Positions 1 to 9,097 of a stretch of 64,000 bases of DNA are shown here, piece after piece. Position 1 is the first letter of the stretch, and every line of letters begins with the position of its first letter. The position numbers and the translations under genes were made by a program. This stretch comes from Bowmanella yangjiangensis (GTDB lineage: Bacteria; Pseudomonadota; Gammaproteobacteria; Enterobacterales; Alteromonadaceae), in the NCBI RefSeq assembly GCF_017255015.1, contig NZ_JAFKCS010000009.1:931-64930 (forward strand), read 5' to 3'. The notes below the pieces were generated by a model. It ran no database searches. It worked only from the letters and a program-made list of their open reading frames with translations, and was not told where the DNA came from.

Positions 1-316
1 CCATCTCACGCATATACATGCGCACCGGGTCGGTAGTACGGCCGATTTCGCTCTCAACCGTTGCCAACGCCTGAGCTGCAGCTTCTGCAGCATCTTCGTC
101 GGCCGTGGTCTCTTGCATTAACAACTCATCGGAATCCGGTGCTGATTCAAATACCTGGATCCCCATGTCGTTGATCATGCGGATAATGTCTTCTATCTGA
201 TCAGAATCGACGATATCCTGTGGGAGGTGGTCATTGACTTCAGCAAAGGTTAAATAACCTTGCTCTTTACCTTTTGCGATGAGGAGTTTAATCTGAGACT
301 GCTTATTCGACGCCAT
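1..316 (-). CDS. rpoD: RNA polymerase sigma-70 factor RpoD, N-terminal part
   Basis: This is the first ~105 codons of the housekeeping sigma factor, cut by the window edge. Region 1.1 is nearly identical to the E. coli protein, including EQGYLTFAEVNDHLP and the SEIGRTTDPVRMYMREM stretch that opens region 1.2. The start at 316 (MASNKQSQIK) follows a GGAAGG ribosome-binding site. It lies 129 bp downstream of dnaG on the same strand, the classical position in the macromolecular-synthesis operon. Identification is secure; only the N-terminus is visible. Confidence 0.97.
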   Translation of the reverse strand, partial: MASNKQSQIKLLIAKGKEQGYLTFAEVNDHLPQDIVDSDQIEDIIRMINDMGIQVFESAPDSDELLMQETTADEDAAEAAAQALATVESEIGRTTDPVRMYMREM

Positions 317-445
317 ATACCTTCCACTTCTCAAATAGAGTTAAATCTGTTCTGAACCGACGCGCAGAGAATTACGCAGTATAGCAGAAATCACCTTTCT
401 GCCGCTAGCCCCATTCTCTGTGTAACAGGAATTTGTGCCTTGTTT

Positions 446-2215
446 TTACAGGTCGCGCATCAGGTTGTTAAGTTCACGCTTCTCTTCCATGGATATAGTG
501 CCGAGTCGCGCTTTTGCCAATAGTTCATCGCAGCGCGTTTGCAAATATAAATTGATCAAGCGATCAAAACCGTCCCGGTACAGGTCTTCTAATGGATTAC
601 TATCGTCCACAGGTAAATCCATCGTCATTAGTTTAGACAAACTTTCCTGGATTTTGTGCCCGCGGAAACGCTCCAGCAAATGCGGCGTTTTGTAATGTGG
701 GTTGGCCAGACAATCTTCATGCACCTGTTGAAGTACATCCAAGCCACTGATAGGCACTTTACCCAAGGCTGAGGGAGCTAATTCAGGATATTTTGCTGCC
801 AGAGAGGGTTCTTCTAGCAGAAGCCTCAACAGTAATCTAATCGGTGTCCAACTGTGTTTGGACAGCAACTGATTGTCCACTTGTCTGGGTTTGTGACGTT
901 GAAACGCTTCTTCAATTTCACGTTTTAGACGCAGGTTCTTATCTTCCAGTGTGTATTCGTTAAGCTGGTCTTCCAGCATCTTTTTCTGTGTACACTCTGG
1001 AATACTGGCCAGTAGCGGCATGGCCTCAGCCTTTAACGCTGCCTTACCTTCATTGCTTTTTGTGTGATGGCGGCTCATCAAACTGTCAAAGAAAAATTTG
1101 GACAATGGAACCGCCGATTCCAACTGTTGCTCAAAAGCCTCTTTGCCCAATTTGCGTACCAGAGTATCTGGATCTTCCCCATCAGGAAGAAACAGAAACT
1201 TCATTTCCACCCCATCTTTCAGATAGGGGAGGGCGTTTTCCAGTGCCCGCCAGGCTGCATCGCGTCCGGCGCGGTCACCATCGTAACAGCAGACTAGCTG
1301 GGGAGCGGCGCGGAATAGCAATTGAATATGCTCGGCAGTCGTTGCCGTACCCAAAGAGGCGACTGCATAGTCAATACCAAACTGCGCGAGAGCAACCACA
1401 TCCATATAGCCCTCAACGATCATCAAGCGTTCAAGTTTGCGGTTAGCTTGCCTGGCCTGATAAAAACCATAGAGTTCATGGCCTTTGTGGAAAATTCGGG
1501 TCTCCGGGCTGTTCAGGTACTTCGGGCCGCCATCGCCCATGACTCTGCCACCAAAGCCTACCACCCGGCCTCGACGGTCGCGGATCGGAAACATAATCCG
1601 GTCACGGAAAAAGTCGAAGCGGCGACGCTGCTCGTTTTCACTGATCACTTTTAAATCGAGCAGCTGTTGCTGCAAAGCTGGCGTGCGGCCAAAGGTTTTC
1701 AGCGCAGCATCCCAGTCAGACGGGGCGTAGCCTATATTAAATTGCTTGACGATATCTCCGGACAAGCCGCGCTGCTTGAGATAATCAATGGCTTGTGAGC
1801 CGTTGCTATGATGCTTGAGCTGATGGACAAAAAAGCGTGCGACCTTCTCCATCAGTTCATAGTCATTTTCCTGCTGTTGGCGTTTTTCTTTGCTTTGCTG
1901 GGGAGAATTGCCCTGCTCTCGGGGCACTTCTACACCTTGATAGCGAGCCAGTTCTTCAATGGCCTCGGGGAATTCCAGCCTGTCATATTCCATCAGGAAT
2001 GAAATGGCGTTGCCATGGGCGCCACAGCCAAAGCAATGATAAAACTGCTTGTCCTGACTGACAGTAAAAGAGGGACTCTTTTCGTTATGAAAGGGGCAAC
2101 AGGCCTGATAGTTTCGACCGGCTTTTTTCAGACGCACACGGCTGTCTACCAACTCGACAATATCGGTACGTGCCAGAAGGTCATCAATGAAGTCGCGCGG
2201 GATCAGTCCTGCCAT
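446..2215 (-). CDS. dnaG: DNA primase
   Basis: Primase makes the RNA primers for replication at the fork and acts with the DnaB helicase. The 589-aa product is close to the usual ~580 aa. The N-terminal CHC2 zinc-binding module is visible as C40, H43, C61 and C64. The central TOPRIM fold follows, with MIVEGYMDVVAL carrying the catalytic Glu and YDGDRAGRDAA carrying the metal-binding acidic residues. The C-terminal ~150 residues correspond to the DnaB-binding domain. It lies between yqeY and rpoD, with a strong intrinsic terminator just upstream, so it is probably expressed by partial read-through or its own promoter. Confidence 0.98.
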   Translation of the reverse strand: MAGLIPRDFIDDLLARTDIVELVDSRVRLKKAGRNYQACCPFHNEKSPSFTVSQDKQFYHCFGCGAHGNAISFLMEYDRLEFPEAIEELARYQGVEVPREQGNSPQQSKEKRQQQENDYELMEKVARFFVHQLKHHSNGSQAIDYLKQRGLSGDIVKQFNIGYAPSDWDAALKTFGRTPALQQQLLDLKVISENEQRRRFDFFRDRIMFPIRDRRGRVVGFGGRVMGDGGPKYLNSPETRIFHKGHELYGFYQARQANRKLERLMIVEGYMDVVALAQFGIDYAVASLGTATTAEHIQLLFRAAPQLVCCYDGDRAGRDAAWRALENALPYLKDGVEMKFLFLPDGEDPDTLVRKLGKEAFEQQLESAVPLSKFFFDSLMSRHHTKSNEGKAALKAEAMPLLASIPECTQKKMLEDQLNEYTLEDKNLRLKREIEEAFQRHKPRQVDNQLLSKHSWTPIRLLLRLLLEEPSLAAKYPELAPSALGKVPISGLDVLQQVHEDCLANPHYKTPHLLERFRGHKIQESLSKLMTMDLPVDDSNPLEDLYRDGFDRLINLYLQTRCDELLAKARLGTISMEEKRELNNLMRDL

Positions 2216-2261
2216 AACTGCCGATATTCACTTATTAAGAAAAGGATGATGCCACAAAGAT

Positions 2262-2292
2262 AAAAAAGGGTCAGTGACAATTCACTGACCCT
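2262..2292 (-). terminator. Intrinsic terminator between yqeY and dnaG
   Basis: A perfect 11-bp inverted repeat (AGGGTCAGTGA / TCACTGACCCT) with a 4-nt loop is followed, on the minus strand, by a run of six T. It sits between the yqeY stop and the dnaG start, so it probably limits read-through from the strong rpsU promoter into dnaG. E. coli has a functionally similar terminator between rpsU and dnaG. Confidence 0.85.
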
Positions 2293-2312
2293 GATAATCA
2301 GATGGGAAAACT

Positions 2313-2756
2313 TTAGCCGAGCTTAGCTTTAATTTTGCCGCTTAGCTGTCCCATGTCAGTGCGACCTTGAACCTGAGGTTTCAGCCAGGCCATCACTTTA
2401 CCCATATCCTGCATACCAGCCGCGCCGGTTTCTTGCATCGCTTGGCCGATAAGTGCTTCTAGTTCCGTTTCGGTCAGGGCCTGAGGCAAAAAATCCTGCA
2501 ACACGACCATTTCCGCAGCTTCCTGGTCGGCCAAATCCTGGCGCCCGGCTGCTTCAAATTGTGCGTGGGCATCTTTGCGCTGCTTGAGCATTTTAGTCAG
2601 GATTGCGATGGCATCAGATTCGGATACCGCTTCGCGGGTGTCGACTTCTTTTTGCTTAACCTCGGCAAGCGCCATACGAATGGTGCCCAGACGTATTTTA
2701 TCTTTGGCACGCATGGCGTCTTTTTGGGCTTCTTTCAGGCGTTCAATCAGACTCAT
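2313..2756 (-). CDS. yqeY: GatB/YqeY domain protein
   Basis: The 147-aa protein is the free-standing GatB/YqeY domain, related to the C-terminal tail of the GatB subunit of tRNA-dependent amidotransferases. The helical N-terminus (SLIERLKEAQKDAMRAKD) and RLGTIRMALAEVKQKEVDTRE are typical. Its cellular role is not well defined; in GatB the domain helps bind tRNA. It sits between rpsU and dnaG, as in many gammaproteobacteria, and is bracketed by terminators on both sides, so it forms its own expression segment in the operon. Confidence 0.93.
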   Translation of the reverse strand: MSLIERLKEAQKDAMRAKDKIRLGTIRMALAEVKQKEVDTREAVSESDAIAILTKMLKQRKDAHAQFEAAGRQDLADQEAAEMVVLQDFLPQALTETELEALIGQAMQETGAAGMQDMGKVMAWLKPQVQGRTDMGQLSGKIKAKLG

Positions 2757-2778
2757 GGACTTACTCGTTATGCAAATT

Positions 2779-2803
2779 AAAAAGGCGCTTAGCGCGCCTT
2801 TTT
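2779..2803 (-). terminator. Intrinsic terminator downstream of rpsU
   Basis: AAAAAGGCGC and GCGCCTTTTT form a 10-bp stem around a 5-nt loop, giving a GC-rich core with a T-run in the minus-strand transcript. It lies 10 bp after the rpsU stop and 22 bp before the yqeY start. The A-tract/T-tract symmetry would let it work in either direction, but only the minus strand has a gene ending here. Confidence 0.85.
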
Positions 2804-2813
2804 GGGGGAGATC

Positions 2814-3029
2814 TTAGTAAAGCTTGATACGGCGTGCGTTCTCGCGAGCCAGCTTTTTCAGGTGACGCTTTTTAGCAGCTGCTTTTTTGCGCTTGCGTTC
2901 CCAAGTTGGCTTTTCAAAGAACTCACGACGACGAACCTCAGACAGAACTCCAGCCTTTTCACAAGAACGCTTGAAACGGCGCAGAGCTACATCAAACGGC
3001 TCGTTTTCTTTAACTTTAACAATCGGCAT
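2814..3029 (-). CDS. rpsU: 30S ribosomal protein bS21
   Basis: bS21 is a small, very basic protein of the 30S platform near the 16S rRNA 3' end, involved in initiation on mRNA. The 71-aa length equals the E. coli protein. The start [21 protein letters not shown] and the Lys/Arg-rich C-terminus are diagnostic. It heads the rpsU-yqeY-dnaG-rpoD block, diverges from tsaD, and is followed directly by a terminator. A TATAAT -10 box lies 42 bp upstream. Confidence 0.98.
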   Translation of the reverse strand: MPIVKVKENEPFDVALRRFKRSCEKAGVLSEVRRREFFEKPTWERKRKKAAAKKRHLKKLARENARRIKLY

Positions 3030-3070
3030 TAAAATCTCACCTCAAAAATAAGTGCTTGTTACCAGCTCGA

Positions 3071-3076
3071 ATTATA
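3071..3076 (-). promoter_or_regulatory. Candidate -10 box of the rpsU promoter
   Basis: The minus strand reads TATAAT here, 42 bp upstream of the rpsU start in the divergent rpsU/tsaD gap. No convincing -35 hexamer lies at 16-18 bp, so the call rests on the perfect -10 and the position. Inference. Confidence 0.45.
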
Positions 3077-3261
3077 ACCGGCATGGTTAAAAATGGTGCG
3101 GAATTTTAATCATATCCGAGACGAAAGTAAAGGCCGGGGGAAGTTTTAATTATAAAATAGGGCGAACATTGCTTATACCCATATACAAACCACACTGCCA
3201 TGGAGAATTCTGCCCCGACAAGGTAAAATCCGCCGCCATAATAGCAGATAAAGTGAAGAGT

Positions 3262-4275
3262 ATGCGGATCCTGGGTATCGAGACCTCTTGTGACGAGACT
3301 GGCATTGCCATCTATGATGACAAACTGGGCTTATTGTCCCATGAACTTTACAGCCAGGTAAAACTTCATGCCGATTATGGTGGTGTGGTACCTGAACTGG
3401 CATCCAGGGATCATGTTCGCAAAATCATTCCGCTGATTAAAAAAGCCTTAGTGGATGCCGATACCACGGCCGAACAACTTGACGGTGTGGCCTTTACCCA
3501 AGGACCCGGCTTGGCTGGCGCTTTACTGGTTGGCTCCTCTGTTGGCCGCAGTTTGGCCTATGCCTGGAATATTCCCGCAGTGGGTGTTCACCATATGGAA
3601 GGCCATTTGCTGGCCCCCATGCTGGATGATCCCTCTCCCGAATTTCCCTTTGTGGCCCTGTTGGTGTCTGGCGGTCACACCATGTTAGTGCGGGTGGACG
3701 GCATAGGTCGCTATGAAATGCTTGGCGAATCGCTGGATGATGCGGCCGGTGAAGCTTTCGACAAGACGGCAAAGTTACTGGGGCTGGATTATCCGGGCGG
3801 CCCTTTACTGGCAAAGCTTGCTGAGGGCGGTGTGCCTGGTCGTTTTGTATTTCCGCGCCCGATGACAGACAGGCCAGGGTTGGACTTTAGTTTTAGCGGT
3901 CTAAAAACCTTTGCTGCCAACACTATCCGTGATCAGGGGGATGATCAGCAAACCAAGGCAGATATCGCCCGTGCGTTCCAAACCGCGGTAGTGGAAACTT
4001 TAGTGATTAAGTGTCGCCGGGCCCTGGAACAGACGGGGCTTAACCGCCTGGTGATTGCTGGCGGAGTGAGTGCCAATAAATCTCTTCGTGAAGCGCTGCA
4101 AACTATGATGCAGAAGAATAAAGGCGAGGTGTATTACCCCCGTCTGGAATTTTGCACGGATAACGGTGCCATGATTGCCTATGCTGGGATGCAAAGATTA
4201 AAAGCAGGCCAACATGAAGAGTTGAACGCCAAGGCCAAGCCCCGCTGGCCGCTGGAATCATTGCCGCCAGTTTGA
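3262..4275 (+). CDS. tsaD: tRNA N6-threonylcarbamoyladenosine synthase subunit TsaD
   Basis: TsaD is the catalytic subunit that transfers the threonylcarbamoyl group from TC-AMP to A37 of ANN-decoding tRNAs, working with TsaB and TsaE in the cytoplasm. The start at 3262 ([14 protein letters not shown]) gives 337 aa, the E. coli length; an in-frame ATG at 3169 would add 31 unconserved residues. GAAGAG precedes the chosen start. The ASKHA signature GIETSCDET, the metal-binding HHMEGH motif and the late GGVSAN motif are present. It is divergent from rpsU, the conserved arrangement. Confidence 0.97.
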   Translation: MRILGIETSCDETGIAIYDDKLGLLSHELYSQVKLHADYGGVVPELASRDHVRKIIPLIKKALVDADTTAEQLDGVAFTQGPGLAGALLVGSSVGRSLAYAWNIPAVGVHHMEGHLLAPMLDDPSPEFPFVALLVSGGHTMLVRVDGIGRYEMLGESLDDAAGEAFDKTAKLLGLDYPGGPLLAKLAEGGVPGRFVFPRPMTDRPGLDFSFSGLKTFAANTIRDQGDDQQTKADIARAFQTAVVETLVIKCRRALEQTGLNRLVIAGGVSANKSLREALQTMMQKNKGEVYYPRLEFCTDNGAMIAYAGMQRLKAGQHEELNAKAKPRWPLESLPPV

Positions 4276-4301
4276 TAAATCCTTTCTTTTACTTTGCTGT
4301 T

Positions 4302-4328
4302 GCTGGCGCAATTGAAAGTTGCGTCAGC
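4302..4328. terminator. Hairpin between convergent tsaD and plsY
   Basis: GCTGGCGCAA and TTGCGTCAGC pair over 10 positions with one G-T wobble and a 7-nt loop. It lies in the 67-bp gap between the two converging stop codons. No T-run follows on either strand, so a terminator role is likely only from position. Confidence 0.4.
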
Positions 4329-4342
4329 TAACTACCTGAGTG

Positions 4343-4945
4343 TTATTCCAGGGTTTTTCCCTTATCCCAAATTCGCCCTTCTTCGCCCTTAAACAAACGC
4401 ACAATATTGCTGCGATGGCGGGCGATAATCAGAATTGACAGCATAGTCACAGGAATACTGTATTGAGGTTTTATAAACCAGGTAAAAACTGGTGCCAACC
4501 CGACAGTAATCAAAGCTGCCAGGGAGGAATAACCTGTAATGAAGACAGTGGCAATCCAGGTAGCGATTAGTAAGCCGGATAGGTCCAACCCGATCGGCAA
4601 CATGGTGCCCAAGGCGGTAGCAACAGCTTTGCCACCGTTAAAACCAAAAAACAGGGGATAGATGTGTCCCAGACAGGCAGCAATGGCAATAAATCCCAAA
4701 TACAGGGGCTCGATGCCAAGAAAATAGCTGCCCCAGACTGGAATGGTGCCTTTAAGTACATCACAAAGTAAGGTTAACAAGGCCGGAAAACGCCCACCTA
4801 TTCGGTACACGTTGGTGGTGCCTGGATTGCCGGAACCTTTTGTTCTGGGGTCAGGCAGACCGAACACCTTGCAAATCAGCACCGCACTGGAAATTGAGCC
4901 TGCCAGGTAGGCGGCCGCTATCATAAGTAAGGTTAATGCTGTCAT
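4343..4945 (-). CDS. plsY: Glycerol-3-phosphate acyltransferase PlsY
   Basis: PlsY is an integral membrane enzyme that acylates glycerol-3-phosphate with acyl-phosphate, the first step of phosphatidic acid synthesis. The 200-aa protein has about five hydrophobic segments. The first conserved motif is [12 protein letters not shown], the glycine-rich [12 protein letters not shown] loop is the second, and RHRSNIVRL near the C-terminus is the third. It is divergent from folB and convergent with tsaD, as in many gammaproteobacteria. Confidence 0.96.
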   Translation of the reverse strand: MTALTLLMIAAAYLAGSISSAVLICKVFGLPDPRTKGSGNPGTTNVYRIGGRFPALLTLLCDVLKGTIPVWGSYFLGIEPLYLGFIAIAACLGHIYPLFFGFNGGKAVATALGTMLPIGLDLSGLLIATWIATVFITGYSSLAALITVGLAPVFTWFIKPQYSIPVTMLSILIIARHRSNIVRLFKGEEGRIWDKGKTLE

Positions 4946-5105
4946 TTGCTTTGTGTGATCCCTTGTGTAAACTTGCCCGCCAATGCAACGTGCCCTGTTC
5001 TGGCGGTTAGATGCCCGCCCTGTATAGGCAAGCGTTTGCTCCGTACTTTGGGTAGATTACCCGAAATAGGCAGTTATCTCACCATTTCTACTGGCCTGAC
5101 GTGTT

Positions 5106-5459
5106 ATGGACAAAATTTATATTGAAGGGCTGCGCCTGGAATCGTTAATTGGTGTTTACGATTGGGAGCGTACAGCCCCCCGGCCATTACTGGTTGATTT
5201 ATGTATGCACTGTGATCTCAGTCGTGCTGCGCAAACCGATAATGTCACAGACACCATAGATTATGCCCTGGTGGCTGAAAGCCTGGAGCGTGTAGCAGAA
5301 AAAAGCAGTTTCGAATTACTGGAAGCCCTGGCATCTGCCATGTTGGACGCTTTGTTTGCTGAGTTTGACGTGCAGGAAGCCACATTAAAACTGAGTAAAC
5401 CCGATATTTTAGCCAATGCCCAGAATGTGGCTGTGCAGCTAACCCGGGGTCGTCCCTAG
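5106..5459 (+). CDS. folB: Dihydroneopterin aldolase
   Basis: FolB converts 7,8-dihydroneopterin to 6-hydroxymethyl-7,8-dihydropterin in folate synthesis. The 117-aa length is normal. The opening MDKIYIEGLRLESLIGVYDWE carries the conserved Glu and Tyr region, and TIDYALV and SFELLEALA correspond to the tunnelling-fold core. It is the first gene of folB-folK-uppP: its TAG stop is followed immediately by the folK ATG, so translation is probably coupled. Confidence 0.95.
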   Translation: MDKIYIEGLRLESLIGVYDWERTAPRPLLVDLCMHCDLSRAAQTDNVTDTIDYALVAESLERVAEKSSFELLEALASAMLDALFAEFDVQEATLKLSKPDILANAQNVAVQLTRGRP

Positions 5460-5957
5460 ATGGCGCAGATTTTTATTAGCCTGGGTAGCAATGTCGAACG
5501 TGAAAAGCATACCTACTCAGGATTGGATGCTTTGCATCATACCTTTGGTGATTTGCAGCTATCCAGCTTATATGAAAGTGAGGCGGTTGGCTTTGCTGGT
5601 AGTGCTTTCTTCAATATGGTGATCTGTGCCTATACCCAGTTATCGGTGGAAGAGGTTGTGAATCATCTCAAAGCCATTGAACGGCAAAACGGCCGGCTGC
5701 AGGGTGACAAGAAGTTTGCCCCCCGCACGCTGGACCTGGATTTACTACTTTATGATGATCTTGTGCTGAGCAATCCGGTAGAATTGCCGCGCGCAGAGGT
5801 CTTGTACAATGCCTTCGTGTTGTGGCCCTTGGCTGAGCTGGTGCCGAAAAAATTGCACCCGGTAACACAAATCTCCTATGAGCAACTGTGGCAGGACTAT
5901 AACAAGGACAGCCAGAAGCTATGGAAAGTCGATTTTAACTGGAAACCCTCACTATGA
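5460..5957 (+). CDS. folK: 6-hydroxymethyl-7,8-dihydropterin pyrophosphokinase
   Basis: FolK transfers pyrophosphate from ATP to the product of FolB, the next step of the folate pathway. The 165-aa protein begins ISLGSNVE, the usual first strand and loop. It contains the [15 protein letters not shown] motif holding the Mg-binding acidic residues, and [19 protein letters not shown], a slightly altered form of the usual HPR-containing segment. It directly abuts folB and overlaps uppP by 4 nt (ATGA). Confidence 0.95.
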   Translation: MAQIFISLGSNVEREKHTYSGLDALHHTFGDLQLSSLYESEAVGFAGSAFFNMVICAYTQLSVEEVVNHLKAIERQNGRLQGDKKFAPRTLDLDLLLYDDLVLSNPVELPRAEVLYNAFVLWPLAELVPKKLHPVTQISYEQLWQDYNKDSQKLWKVDFNWKPSL

Positions 5958-6754
5958 CGCTAATTGAAATTATCGTACTGGCCCTAATCCAGGGCATTAC
6001 CGAATTTTTACCTATTTCAAGTTCAGGCCATCTGATTTTGCCCTCGGCGTTGTTCGGCTGGGATAACCAGGGCTTAGCTTTTGATGTTGCCGTGCATGTC
6101 GGCAGTTTGTTGGCGGTGGTATTGTATTTTCGGGAAGATATACTGCGATTGATCAATGCCTGGTTGACGTCGGTGTTCAAAGGGCAGCACAGCGAACATA
6201 GCCGTTTAGCCTGGTGGGTTATAGTCGCCACAATTCCGGCTGTCATTTTGGGTTTTGCGTTTAAATCTGCTATCGAAGTGTACTCACGTTCCGCACTGGT
6301 CATTGCGGTAACCACCATAATCTTCGGCTTACTGCTTTGGTATGCCGATGCCAAAGCCAAACAACACAAGAATATTTTTCAGCTTAGCTGGAAAAGCGCC
6401 TTGTTTGTCGGTTTTGCTCAGGCGCTGGCAATTATTCCTGGTACTTCACGGTCTGGTATTACGATGACCGCTGGTCTGATGGCTGGCCTGGATAGGGAAA
6501 GTGCAGCACGATTTTCGTTTTTACTGTCTATTCCCACTATTTTGGGCGCTGGCCTTTTGGTATCACTGGATTTAGCCGCCAGTGAGCACCCTGTTGATTG
6601 GCAGGCCATGCTGTATGGCGCACTGTTTTCTTTTGTCAGTGCCTATCTGTGCATTAAGTTATTCCTGACCTGGATTTCCCGCATTGGCATGTTGCCCTTT
6701 GTTATCTATCGCCTGATATTGGGTGTGGTATTGTTAGTTTTCGTGTTTAGTTAA
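5954..6754 (+). CDS. uppP: Undecaprenyl-diphosphatase UppP (BacA family)
   Basis: UppP dephosphorylates undecaprenyl diphosphate so that the lipid carrier can be reused for peptidoglycan and surface polysaccharides. The 266-aa membrane protein shows both signatures: [17 protein letters not shown] near the N-terminus and [11 protein letters not shown] near residue 160. Several transmembrane segments fill the rest. It overlaps folK by 4 nt, so it is translated from the fol operon. Its product supports the carrier pool used by the large polysaccharide locus further right. Confidence 0.97.
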   Translation: MTLIEIIVLALIQGITEFLPISSSGHLILPSALFGWDNQGLAFDVAVHVGSLLAVVLYFREDILRLINAWLTSVFKGQHSEHSRLAWWVIVATIPAVILGFAFKSAIEVYSRSALVIAVTTIIFGLLLWYADAKAKQHKNIFQLSWKSALFVGFAQALAIIPGTSRSGITMTAGLMAGLDRESAARFSFLLSIPTILGAGLLVSLDLAASEHPVDWQAMLYGALFSFVSAYLCIKLFLTWISRIGMLPFVIYRLILGVVLLVFVFS

Positions 6755-6770
6755 TTGCCGGGGCGCTACT

Positions 6771-7136
6771 ATGTCTGACACCTTATTTACCAAGATCATT
6801 AATCGTGAAATTCCAGCCGAGATTATATACGAGGATGAGTTGTCTCTAGCCTTTAAGGACATTAATCCCCAGGCACCGGTGCATTTTCTGGTGATTCCCA
6901 AAAAGCCGATTGCCACGATTAACGACATAGAGTCTGAAGATCGTGAGTTGATTGGCCATTTGTACCTGGTTGCCGGCACGCTGGCTAGCGAAATGGGCTT
7001 CGCTGAGGACGGTTATCGCGCAGTAATGAACTGCAATCCACACGGTGGACAGACAGTTTATCACCTGCATTTGCACGTATTGGCTGGCAAGCCCTTAGGG
7101 TGGCCACCTTATCAGGATAAGTTGAAAACGGCGTAA
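6771..7136 (+). CDS. hinT: HIT family purine nucleoside phosphoramidase
   Basis: HinT hydrolyses AMP-linked phosphoramidates and aminoacyl-adenylates. The 121-aa length fits. The N-terminal TLFTKIINREIPAEIIYEDE and the histidine triad VYHLHLHVLAG (residues ~95-105) are present. It lies 16 bp after uppP and is probably the last gene of the folB-folK-uppP-hinT transcript, which ends at the hairpin just downstream. Confidence 0.95.
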   Translation: MSDTLFTKIINREIPAEIIYEDELSLAFKDINPQAPVHFLVIPKKPIATINDIESEDRELIGHLYLVAGTLASEMGFAEDGYRAVMNCNPHGGQTVYHLHLHVLAGKPLGWPPYQDKLKTA

Positions 7137-7144
7137 GGCTAAGA

Positions 7145-7172
7145 TGCTAAGAGACCAGACGGTCTCTTAGCA
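7145..7172. terminator. Hairpin between convergent hinT and the M49-like gene
   Basis: A perfect 12-bp stem (TGCTAAGAGACC / GGTCTCTTAGCA) with a 4-nt AGAC loop lies in the 51-bp gap between two converging stops. It has no T-run on either side, so it may act as a bidirectional transcription barrier or mRNA 3'-end stabiliser rather than a textbook terminator. Confidence 0.6.
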
Positions 7173-7187
7173 CGCTCCATCCAGTGA

Positions 7188-8864
7188 TTAAAGACCCAGA
7201 ACCTCTTTACCTTGCTTAAAGGTAATATCCACTGGAATGTTTGCGCGGGTCAGACGCGCAAGGTCTTCTGCTAACTGCGGCTTAATTATGCCTTTGTCAG
7301 CCACCAAAGCATTGACCCCAGCATAATCTCCATCGCCTTGCAGAGTCAGGATTCGGTTAGAAAGGGCATCAATGGCCTGAGCCATCTTGGCCATGTCCAC
7401 CTTATATAAGCCTTGCTCGTCACGGGCAAAGGCGCCGTGCTCAGCAAAGAAGTTAAAGCGGATCATATTGGCCTTGCCATGAGCGCTGGAGGCGCCAAAA
7501 CGGACACTGCGGAAGATGCCAGCCATAAACGTAACATAGTAGTCTTCCAGGGTGCCTTCAGTGATTTCGCCCTTTTCAAGCAGTTGCTGAACCATATACA
7601 GGCCAAGAATATCGGCCTTGCCTTCTTCCAGCGCTGAGGCGTGTTCCTTTAAAGCCTGACGGACAGTGCCGTTGCCATCCAAGGTGTTTTTGATACCCAG
7701 TCCATGCGCTACTTCGTGGAACATGGTATTGGCAAAGAAGGCATCAAAGGTGATGTGTTTGCGCTGTTCAGGCACTATTAACTGGTCGGCAATAGGAACC
7801 AGGATGTTGTCGAATTTGGCTTGCATGGCGTTTTTCAACTGCAAACGACGGGTACCTTTTTCTAACTGTACCTGTTCATCGTTGGGTAAGTTGATGGCAA
7901 TGGTTTTACTGCCCGCATTGGAGTGTCCGGCGTAGTAAATCACATCGTAGGCGTTAAGATCAGCATCTGAGCCTGGCATTTCCTGTTTGTAGGCATCCTC
8001 TACCGGTAAACCTTTTTGTAACTCAGGCAAAAACGCTGCGTATTTGGCCAGCTTCTCGCTCCAAGCCAAGTCTTTGATTAGCACATATGCTTCAAAGGCC
8101 GCACGATAGCCGTAGAGTTGATCCTCATAGGTTTCAATTGGGCCTAAAACCAACTCAATGGGATTGGTTTTCATGTCCATCCAGGCCATGTCCGAGGGCT
8201 GGTAATCGTCGCTGAGCAAGGCATCCGCGCGCATTGTCAGATACTGGGCAAATTCCGTATTGTCTGCCAGCGCTGAGGCTTTACGCAGCAAGTCCGCTGC
8301 TGCAGTTAACTCAGCCTGATAGTATTTTGAGTAAGGGACCGAACTCAGTTTGCCCTGGGCATCGCGCACCACCACCGAATACAGGCCTTGCTTGTCGGCA
8401 AATTCCGCCGCTTCAAACTCGGCCTTTGTCATATCTTCAGGGTAAAACTGTGCGCCCAGCGGCTTTTCGTTGACGTCAGTTAAAAATGCCTTGTCACCAT
8501 CTAATCTGTCCCAGGGACCATAATTGATGTCGGCAAACTTACGTACCTTGGTATTCTCTATGGCGGCAAGAAAGCTGTCTTTATCGCCACCGAAGGCTTG
8601 CTTCCAGAACAAGTCGTCCATGATCTCGGCTGCGTCAATCAACAGCCCTAACATCTGCTTTTGACGAGCAGACAGGTGGGAAATGTCACTGGTGAGGTCA
8701 ACCGGATAATAAATATCCAGTCTGGATTCCAGTCCCTGCTTTAATATCGGCCCCTTTGCAATGGCAGGGACTTGCTCTGTGACTTGTTGTTGTGCCGGTT
8801 GAGAACAGCCAAGCAGTACACCTGATGCCATGGCTAGAGATAAGGTTAGTTTTGAGAGTTTCAT
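7188..8864 (-). CDS. M49-like zinc peptidase/hydrolase, lipoprotein
   Basis: The product resembles the dipeptidyl-peptidase III (M49) family. The chosen start at 8864 (MKLSKLTLSL) has AGGAAT upstream and gives 558 aa; the open frame extends 30 codons further without a plausible N-terminus. A lipoprotein signal ending GVLLGC directs it to an envelope membrane. Zinc ligands are visible as HEVAHGLG near residue 380 and EEGKADILGL about 30 residues later; the second motif matches the M49 EE-x-x-A-D signature. M49 enzymes usually have HEXXGH, whereas this one has HEXXH. Substrate unknown. Divergent from the HDOD gene. Confidence 0.75.
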   Translation of the reverse strand: MKLSKLTLSLAMASGVLLGCSQPAQQQVTEQVPAIAKGPILKQGLESRLDIYYPVDLTSDISHLSARQKQMLGLLIDAAEIMDDLFWKQAFGGDKDSFLAAIENTKVRKFADINYGPWDRLDGDKAFLTDVNEKPLGAQFYPEDMTKAEFEAAEFADKQGLYSVVVRDAQGKLSSVPYSKYYQAELTAAADLLRKASALADNTEFAQYLTMRADALLSDDYQPSDMAWMDMKTNPIELVLGPIETYEDQLYGYRAAFEAYVLIKDLAWSEKLAKYAAFLPELQKGLPVEDAYKQEMPGSDADLNAYDVIYYAGHSNAGSKTIAINLPNDEQVQLEKGTRRLQLKNAMQAKFDNILVPIADQLIVPEQRKHITFDAFFANTMFHEVAHGLGIKNTLDGNGTVRQALKEHASALEEGKADILGLYMVQQLLEKGEITEGTLEDYYVTFMAGIFRSVRFGASSAHGKANMIRFNFFAEHGAFARDEQGLYKVDMAKMAQAIDALSNRILTLQGDGDYAGVNALVADKGIIKPQLAEDLARLTRANIPVDITFKQGKEVLGL

Positions 8865-9097
8865 GGTATTCCTGTCGCTTTCTATTTTAAATATTGGGGG
8901 AGGTGAAACACTATTGCGTCCAATATAGTACTGCATCTCGGTCATGCTGCACATGCCCTTACAATACTGGGCTTTTCAGGTACATTCCTTTTACTTTTCC
9001 ATAAATTAGATGATACTTAAGGCGACCTTTGGAGAACCCCGTATATTCTCTATGGTTAATCTCTTGCCTAAAAACCACCGCTTTATAAGGTTGGAAT

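Noticed and set aside
988-1446. 152-codon plus-strand open frame
   Set aside because: It lies antisense to the conserved centre of dnaG, has no ribosome-binding site and a composition that follows from dnaG codon use.
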